NCBI RefSeq assembly: GCF_000092065.1
Contig: NC_009364.1
Location: 248,001 to 312,000, forward strand
DNA: 64,000 nt
Source: Ostreococcus lucimarinus CCE9901
Lineage: Eukaryota; Chlorophyta; Mamiellophyceae; Mamiellales; Bathycoccaceae
Direction of reading: 5' to 3'
Shown piece by piece: positions 58,486 to 64,000 of this stretch. Each line of letters starts with the position of its first letter. Position 1 is the first letter of the stretch. The notes beneath the pieces were generated by a model. That model had not been told where the DNA came from and did no database searches. It was given only the letters and a program-made list of their open reading frames with translations. Both the position numbers and the translations under genes were made by a program.

Positions 58486-59217
58486 ATGCGCGCCGTCGAC
58501 GCGCGCGCACCGCGCCGCCCCATCGCGCGCGTCTCGGCGTCGCCGCGCCGTCGCGCGTTCGCGCGCGCTTCGGGCCCGAGCGCGCTCGCCGGCACGGACT
58601 TGCCCGGCGGTGGACAAGAGTTGGTCGAATACGCCTCGGAGGGTAATCTGCGTCGTCTGAACGAGCTTCTCGACGGCGCGTACGCCGCGGACCCGCCGGA
58701 CGCGTCGTCGAAGGCGATACGAATCGCGCAGTTGCGCACGGCGGCGCAGCGCGCGATGGCGTGCGGGCAGGTGGAGACTCTGAAGCGCGTGCTCGAGTTC
58801 GGCGACGCGCGAGGCGTCGACTTTGGCTTTGGTTTGGGCAACGGAAGGCTCTGTGCGATCGAGGCGTGCGGACGAGGGCAAGACGACGTCGTGCGAGTAC
58901 TTTTTAAAGACGGCCGAGTGAGCACGGAGGTGGTGAATGGGTACGGGAGAACGGCGCTGCTCGAGGCCGCTCTGGAAAATAAACTCGAGTGCGTTCGCGC
59001 GTGCCTGGAGGCGGGCGCGAACGTTGATTTCACGACGAAGATGCAGGGGAACACAGCCGCGCATCTCGCAGCGCAGAGTGGACACGTCGAGGTGTTGAAT
59101 CTGCTTCGCGACGCGGGCGCGAGGATGGATATCGAGCGCTTCGGCGACTTGAAGACGGCGCTGCAGTTGCATCGAGAGGCGATCGCGAGAACGATGAAGA
59201 CGATGCTCGACAGATGA
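58486..59217 (+). CDS. Ankyrin-repeat protein with plastid-like leader
   Basis: 243 residues. The Arg/Ala/Ser leader (MRAVDARAPRRPIARVSASP) suggests organelle import. Ankyrin repeats run about 60-235: NGYGRTALLEAALENKLECV, GANVDFTTKMQGNTAAHLAA and SGHVEVLNLLRDAGARMD are the clearest. Four to five repeats give a small binding scaffold. No enzymatic domain. A mid-size frame on the same strand as the phosphatase, 100 bases downstream of its stop. The partner is unknown. Confidence 0.75.
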   Translation: MRAVDARAPRRPIARVSASPRRRAFARASGPSALAGTDLPGGGQELVEYASEGNLRRLNELLDGAYAADPPDASSKAIRIAQLRTAAQRAMACGQVETLKRVLEFGDARGVDFGFGLGNGRLCAIEACGRGQDDVVRVLFKDGRVSTEVVNGYGRTALLEAALENKLECVRACLEAGANVDFTTKMQGNTAAHLAAQSGHVEVLNLLRDAGARMDIERFGDLKTALQLHREAIARTMKTMLDR

Positions 59218-59304
59218 CATCAGTAGCAACTATATATTCTTTTATTCTATGTACAACAGTCGCCGCTAGTTGTGCGCTCTCTCTCTGTTCGTCTAAATGC
59301 CGTC

Positions 59305-60029
59305 TTAAATCCCGCCCCCCGAGCCGAAATCGATGAGACCCAAATAATCATCCTTAATCGTCGCGATGCAGAAAATGTCGTTCGCGTCGATGCGCATGCC
59401 GACGATGCGCACTCGCACGGATGCGTCGCGTTGGATTCTAATCTGCTGGTCGTCGCTCACGTAACAATTTTCCCCCGAGCTATCAAACTGCATGTCCTCC
59501 GTGATGAGCGCGTTCGACACGAACAACTGCAGCGGCCCAGCCTCGGCGAAGAATCCAAACTTATTCACCTGCGTCACAACCGCGTCCATGACCTCGCCCT
59601 TGAACGGGCGAAACACGACACAATCGTACTTGATGTGAAACTTCGCTCGCGCCGTGCCGTCGTCCGTCACCACGCCTTCGCTCACCTCCGCCAGCCGCGT
59701 GACCATGACGATGAACCCATACCTTCCCGAGCACGTGCCCTCGACCTGCGATCGTTCAAGCGACCATCACTCGCGTCAGTCACCTCTTTCACGCCTTCTA
59801 TCCTTTCGCCGCGCGTCGCGCGCGCGCCTTCTATCCTTCGTTGTCCGCGGCCGTCTTAGGGTTCACCCGCGCGCCAGACGTCCTCGACGCCGCCGCGCCT
59901 CTCCCTCGCTTCGCTCGAGCGCCGCCGCACCTCGTGTCGCAGTTTCTCCTCCAGCACCGCCTTCATCCTCGCCCCGAAGTGTCGCGGTTCGAGCGTGATG
60001 TTACGCTCGAGGTTGACGTGAAAGAACAT
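59305..60029 (-). CDS. RPB7: RNA polymerase II subunit RPB7
   Basis: 179 residues from exons 59931-60029 and 59305-59745. MFFHVNLERNITLEPRHFG and FRPFKGEVMDAVVTQVNKFG are textbook RPB7, and the splice restores RHE-VEGTCSGRYG. RPB7 pairs with RPB4 in the stalk of Pol II, binds nascent RNA and helps initiation. A slightly longer C-terminal tail (DYLGLIDFGSGGGI) is present. A Pol I, III or IV/V paralogue is less likely: the conserved GFFAEAGPLQLFVS is the Pol II form. Confidence 0.93.
59746..59930 (-). other. Intron of RPB7
   Basis: 185 bp, phase 0. CTGAC branch at 59775-59779, 28 nt from the CAG. Confidence 0.88.
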
Positions 60030-60321
60030 GACGATCGGCGATCGATGATCTCGCGACGACGACGACGACGCGCGCGCGAATCGCGGCTCGTTTCGACGCT
60101 TGGACGGTGCGACGCGCGCGTCAACGCGCGGTGTATGACTTCGCGAGCGTGCGGTCGACGATCTCGCCGGCGGGCGCGAAGTGACGATCACGATGTGAGC
60201 GGGCGCATTCTGAATCTACTCGCGCCGTGAGTCGAGAATCAAGACGCCGCGCGACGCGTGAGACTCGAGAGGACGGATCGCGGCGTGCGTTTACATTACG
60301 AATATTACATGACGAATGAGG

Positions 60322-63300
60322 TCACTTGCGGGGTGATGCGACTCGATTGGCCCATTTGGGCGTCGAAGCCGGCGCGGGGGCGTCGGTCGCGCGCTCGGCG
60401 TCGTCGTGACTGATGAACGCGCCGTGCACCTGTTTCGCCTCTGGGAATAACGCCGTGTATTCCGGATTGTCCTGCACGCGGTAACTCGGCAAACCAGAGA
60501 GTGAAGTTTCATGATCACCATCCTTTAACATGTTGTCTCGAGCTTCAGAGAAGTTGCTGAATTGCACGTCAGCCTTCCATTCGCTCGCTCCCAAGCCTTT
60601 ACAGCCGAGCAAGTAGAGCGCCGTATTACCGACGCTCGAGAAGAAGGCTTTGATGAGCAAGTAGATAAAGTACGCCATGAGTGGGATCAATTGGATCAAT
60701 CCATTGACGCGATAGAATCGCTCTTTGAAGTCGAGCTGTTCGTACTTGGTCATATTCGCTCTAACGGTCCAGAAATCGGAGTCGCGTTGGTCGTAAATTT
60801 CCTCGGCCCACCCGTCCAACCCAGTGAGAAAGTAGGACGGTATGTCCCACTGAGAGAACGCCCAAGATGAGAAGGCGAAGTGCGCCAAGCACGCCAGCGG
60901 GGCGTACGACATAAACTGTCTCGCCAACTTGTGATCATACAGCGAAGGGTAGCGCGAGTGACGTAAAATCATCGTCTTGTCGCTCCAGTACGCCAAGAAG
61001 CAATAGAACGCCGCCACCGGAACGAGCACTGGAGCGGCCGCGAAGAGAACGATTGCGGTAAATATCACCGTCATACACTGACCGTAACGTTCAGCGAGCG
61101 TAAATTTTGGTCGTTGATAAAGACGATTCAAGTTGTACTGCGTGGTGCACCATCGCGCCGTCCAATAACGCCAGAGTTGCGTGAGCCACATTTGCACAAG
61201 ACGCGACGGTCCAAACCACGAGGCGTTGATGAATGTAGTAATCATGAGCGATCTCATCACGAGCGCGTACCAGTCCAACGTCACGTCTTCGTAGCTTCCT
61301 CTGAACAAGATTGGGAAGCCTGAGAAACCCTTGATTTCGATGTTAACGAGTAACGGAAGAATCAGGGCGTTCGTGATGAGGGTGAAGAACGCAAAACGAC
61401 TCGTCGTTCTTTCCGTGGCAGATACAGTCTTGTGGCGCTCGAAGAGCGCAAACTTTCCCGACGTCCACAACAAGAGCATAGACGTCAATGCGACGACGGA
61501 CAGCCGACCGACTTCGAAACCAAAGATTAGTAGTTGATCGTAAAAGTAGTCTTTGCAGATGGTTGTCACGCGTCCCGACCGTATCGCGCTCTCACACATG
61601 CAGTCATAACAAATTTTCGCCGCACACTCATCGGCCTTCGTAGAGGCGTCCATGCCTCCATTCCATACTCCACCAGAATATCCATAAGCGTTAGCGCTAG
61701 AGACGCTTAATGAAGAGTACGCGCCCACGGCTTCGTAATATGGCGAGTATTGCGTCATGTCATACGACCACATTGCCGACTCGATGAATGGGTTGCAGTC
61801 TGAGCTCTCGACTTGTTTTCGGAAGTTGACGTTCGAAATCAATCCCAAATCGGTTTCGAGACTGTTTTCGTTGATGTTCCAGATCGCAGGGCAGTACATG
61901 TTATCAGAAGCCCCCGAGGCGAACAAGTCGCCACAGTTGACGAGTAATCGCCCGCCGGATTTTACCCAGTCGGTGGCAAAAACGACAAGGATAATGTTGC
62001 CGATGAGAAGACCAAGGATAGCAATCGTTGTAATCGCCCGTCGTACGAAGTATTGTTTCCAACCCACGTTAGCCATATTTTCCCACATGATATCAGAGGC
62101 TTCCACGGCTTGGGTAACCCGCAAGTAGTGAAATGCGTCGCCCTTGCCGTCTTCGCGAGGGTGGACGCGAAATCTCGTTCGCTTACTTCTGAAAAAATTA
62201 AAGTACGGAGCGTACTCGTCCAGACATGTCATTTTGTCCGACTCTTGTTCAAACGTGATGAAAGCGTAAACGATGTTAAAAGGCTCGAGCATACGCTGCT
62301 CGATTTTTTCCTTCAAGGCGTTCATCTTATCGCGTGCTTTGTAAAATTGTTTCCATTTGCGTTTGAAGGCGTAGTTTGCGTTGTAATCCTCGCCGCGCTT
62401 CTTCAGCGTGTGACGGATCGCGCTCAGTTCAGATTTCAGCTGTTCTGCACGTTTAAATAAGCGCGCACGATGTATTCGCGCGCGTAAAACTGCACCATAC
62501 GAACGAGCTATGACGACATCTGCCACGGGTCCGAATTCTTCAAAGTGCTCGCGCACTTCGTCCTCCGTCGCGTCTACTGGCAAGCCGGTCACTTGGAGCG
62601 AATAGTCCGCCAAAGTGAGTAAAGCTTCATCAACGCGGACGACAAAGCTTCGAATACGTCTGGATAAAATCGCCGTTATGAGCATGAACATCAAAACCAT
62701 GCAAACGTCCAAGCACGAGAGAACAGCCATGATGGTACGAATATCTATACCATACGCCGAAGCATAAACGCCCGCCGCCGTGACACCGAGTGTCGTCGTT
62801 ATTTCCGGCTCTACCTCGACGCTACTACTTTTATTGGCGATATACACATAGTGCGAGAGCGCGACAGACGCGAGCATTGTGATGTAGACAAACGTTTTAC
62901 CCAACGTCTTCAACTGAGCGAACCACAAGCTGATACCCGGGCCGAGAACGTCGAGATCGTCGCTCGTCGATTTCCACAAAGGAAGCTGGTTGCCCTCTTT
63001 GTCTAAAACCGCAGACTCAAGATTCTCCAATCGCGCGATGTGTCGGCGCGGTGCTTTGTACGCCGGGAGCTTTTCGCTCATGACAGCTTTGTAGTACGAG
63101 TCTTCCACGACTTGCTGCATCGGCTTATCCTCTGCGTGCGCGGTCTTCACCAGCACACCGGTCGGGCCCGTCGGCGCATTCATCGAATTGATTCGACTCT
63201 TCATTTTAGTAATCACTGTCGGAGCGCCATTCACAAACGTGCTGACATCACCGGCGTCTTCGTCGTCGGCGGCGCCGAGCGCCTCGTCCAACCGAAGCCT

Positions 63301-63765
63301 CCCCGCCTCTCGCGCCTCGACGTCAGCGCCCTCCTCGAGTTCTCGCACCCGTCGTCGCAGCGTCGCCGTCCACGTGTACGCCGGTACCGCCGCATCCTCT
63401 TCTTTTCGCTTCATTCGAAACCCTTCGTCTTCGTCCTCGTCTTCGTCGTCGCTCGCGTTCGCTTCCTCGCGTTGGCGTTCTCTCGCGAGCGTTTCAATCC
63501 TGTCTGATTTCATTTTCGCGTCCGCGTCCGCGCGCACGGCGTCCTCGTTCAATTTCGTCGCCATCGTATCGCGTCGCGAAAGTGTTCGAGCAATCGCGGG
63601 CGCGGGTTCGGGGTCGTTCGTCCGGGCGTCCGCGTCGCCGCCGCCGCGCGACACCGCGCGCGAAATTGAACGAAGAAGTCCAAGTCCAAGGTCTCCCAAA
63701 GCGGCGATGCCGCGGTCGATCGGGGCATCGGACGCGCGCGATGGATCGGGTTGCGCCGACGCCAT
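60322..63765 (-). CDS. OSCA/TMEM63-like (DUF221) membrane channel with Cys-rich loop
   Basis: 1147 residues from the ATG at 63765. The frame starts upstream only at a TTG. The first 290 residues are acidic and disordered. After the first TM helices an RRM-shaped cytosolic domain (about 388-558: YSLQVTGLPVDATEDEVREH, long helices, AFITFEQESDK) ends in SDIMWENMANVGWKQYFVRR, as in CSC1/OSCA proteins. Multiple helices follow. An unusual Cys-rich extracellular insert (about 600-735) carries NCGDLFASGASDNMYC and CAAKICYDCMCES. OSCA/TMEM63 proteins are mechanically or osmotically gated cation channels. Channel function here is inferred from the architecture. Confidence 0.75.
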   Translation of the reverse strand: MASAQPDPSRASDAPIDRGIAALGDLGLGLLRSISRAVSRGGGDADARTNDPEPAPAIARTLSRRDTMATKLNEDAVRADADAKMKSDRIETLARERQREEANASDDEDEDEDEGFRMKRKEEDAAVPAYTWTATLRRRVRELEEGADVEAREAGRLRLDEALGAADDEDAGDVSTFVNGAPTVITKMKSRINSMNAPTGPTGVLVKTAHAEDKPMQQVVEDSYYKAVMSEKLPAYKAPRRHIARLENLESAVLDKEGNQLPLWKSTSDDLDVLGPGISLWFAQLKTLGKTFVYITMLASVALSHYVYIANKSSSVEVEPEITTTLGVTAAGVYASAYGIDIRTIMAVLSCLDVCMVLMFMLITAILSRRIRSFVVRVDEALLTLADYSLQVTGLPVDATEDEVREHFEEFGPVADVVIARSYGAVLRARIHRARLFKRAEQLKSELSAIRHTLKKRGEDYNANYAFKRKWKQFYKARDKMNALKEKIEQRMLEPFNIVYAFITFEQESDKMTCLDEYAPYFNFFRSKRTRFRVHPREDGKGDAFHYLRVTQAVEASDIMWENMANVGWKQYFVRRAITTIAILGLLIGNIILVVFATDWVKSGGRLLVNCGDLFASGASDNMYCPAIWNINENSLETDLGLISNVNFRKQVESSDCNPFIESAMWSYDMTQYSPYYEAVGAYSSLSVSSANAYGYSGGVWNGGMDASTKADECAAKICYDCMCESAIRSGRVTTICKDYFYDQLLIFGFEVGRLSVVALTSMLLLWTSGKFALFERHKTVSATERTTSRFAFFTLITNALILPLLVNIEIKGFSGFPILFRGSYEDVTLDWYALVMRSLMITTFINASWFGPSRLVQMWLTQLWRYWTARWCTTQYNLNRLYQRPKFTLAERYGQCMTVIFTAIVLFAAAPVLVPVAAFYCFLAYWSDKTMILRHSRYPSLYDHKLARQFMSYAPLACLAHFAFSSWAFSQWDIPSYFLTGLDGWAEEIYDQRDSDFWTVRANMTKYEQLDFKERFYRVNGLIQLIPLMAYFIYLLIKAFFSSVGNTALYLLGCKGLGASEWKADVQFSNFSEARDNMLKDGDHETSLSGLPSYRVQDNPEYTALFPEAKQVHGAFISHDDAERATDAPAPASTPKWANRVASPRK

Positions 63766-63943
63766 CGCTGCCGTCGCGCGCGCGCGCGCGCGATCGAACA
63801 CGGCGCGAAGTGCGGCGGCGCGTCGCGCGTAGACGCGCAAACGCAAAAGTTTGCGGTTCGGCGCCTCGCGCGAGCTCGATGAGGTTTTCGTTTCGGTTTG
63901 GAGAAGAAAATATTACAACGCGAGAGCGTGCGATGGAGTACGA

Positions 63944-64000
63944 TCACGCGGATAGTTTGGCGTCGCGCTCTTCGTGTTCCCACGGGGCGTCGCCGACTTG
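63944..64000 (-). CDS. C-terminal end of a gene cut by the right edge
   Basis: Nineteen codons end with TGA: QVGDAPWEHEERDAKLSA. The peptide looks like a genuine charged C-terminus. Stop at 63944-63946. It would be in tandem with, and upstream of, the OSCA-like gene. Not recognised. Confidence 0.35.
   Translation of the reverse strand, partial: QVGDAPWEHEERDAKLSA

Noticed and set aside
63933-64000. Plus-strand ATG frame at the right edge
   Set aside because: Overlaps the minus-strand C-terminus, lacks conservation and is cut by the window.

Overview
The window looks like nuclear DNA of a picoplanktonic green alga of the Mamiellophyceae, most likely Ostreococcus or a close relative. It is GC-rich, with gaps between genes of tens to a few hundred bases. 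Nearly every gene is a single uninterrupted reading frame. The few introns (51-339 bp) sit at or near 5' ends, and most have a CTGAC branch point about 20-35 nt before the AG. Plastid genes (STN7-type state-transition kinase, TIC40, FtsH7/9-type protease) lie beside mitochondrial ones (PAM16, IMP1, ADP/ATP carrier, GUF1) and general eukaryotic ones (YJU2, NAA25, HRD1, DUS3, RPB7). No transposon, CRISPR array, rRNA or tRNA was seen. Layout: 1-9.6 kb is mostly minus strand: a GYF-domain protein, a PC-esterase-like membrane enzyme, a myristoylatable kinase with a C-terminal cyclic-nucleotide domain, an ABCG half-transporter, YJU2 and an MFS carrier, plus a plus-strand LYR protein. 9.6-15.1 kb holds an HMG-box/AT-hook protein, a structured divergent spacer, PAM16 and NAA25. 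15.2-22.3 kb has the STN7-like kinase, IMP1, an unassigned zinc-cluster protein, a carrier of the TAAC/PAPS type and a small ABM-fold membrane protein. 22.4-32.3 kb has a secreted acidic repeat protein, an unassigned protein, the ADP/ATP carrier, a malonyl-CoA-synthetase-like enzyme, FtsH and a possible MED20. 32.4-42.9 kb is a plus-strand run: a coiled-coil protein, HRD1, an RRM-methyltransferase fusion, DUS3, an intron-borne C/D snoRNA, a plastid TPR protein and an acidic protein. 43-55.6 kb is a minus-strand run: a giant full-size ABCG transporter with gene-converted halves, a sulfotransferase, a PX-BAR sorting nexin ending in a WASP-like WH2/acidic tail, GUF1 and TIC40. 55.6-64 kb has a PPEF/PP7-like phosphatase with EF hands behind a tandem-repeat spacer, an ankyrin protein, RPB7 and an OSCA/TMEM63-like channel. 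There are no operons. The shared themes are organelle biogenesis and protein import or quality control, signalling by unusual kinase and phosphatase architectures, and membrane transport. The most novel candidates are the sorting nexin-WASP-tail fusion, the kinase-cNBD protein with a split phosphate-binding cassette, the 438-bp identical tract inside the double ABCG gene, and the snoRNA in a probable 5'UTR intron. All names are from reading the translations; no database search was run.
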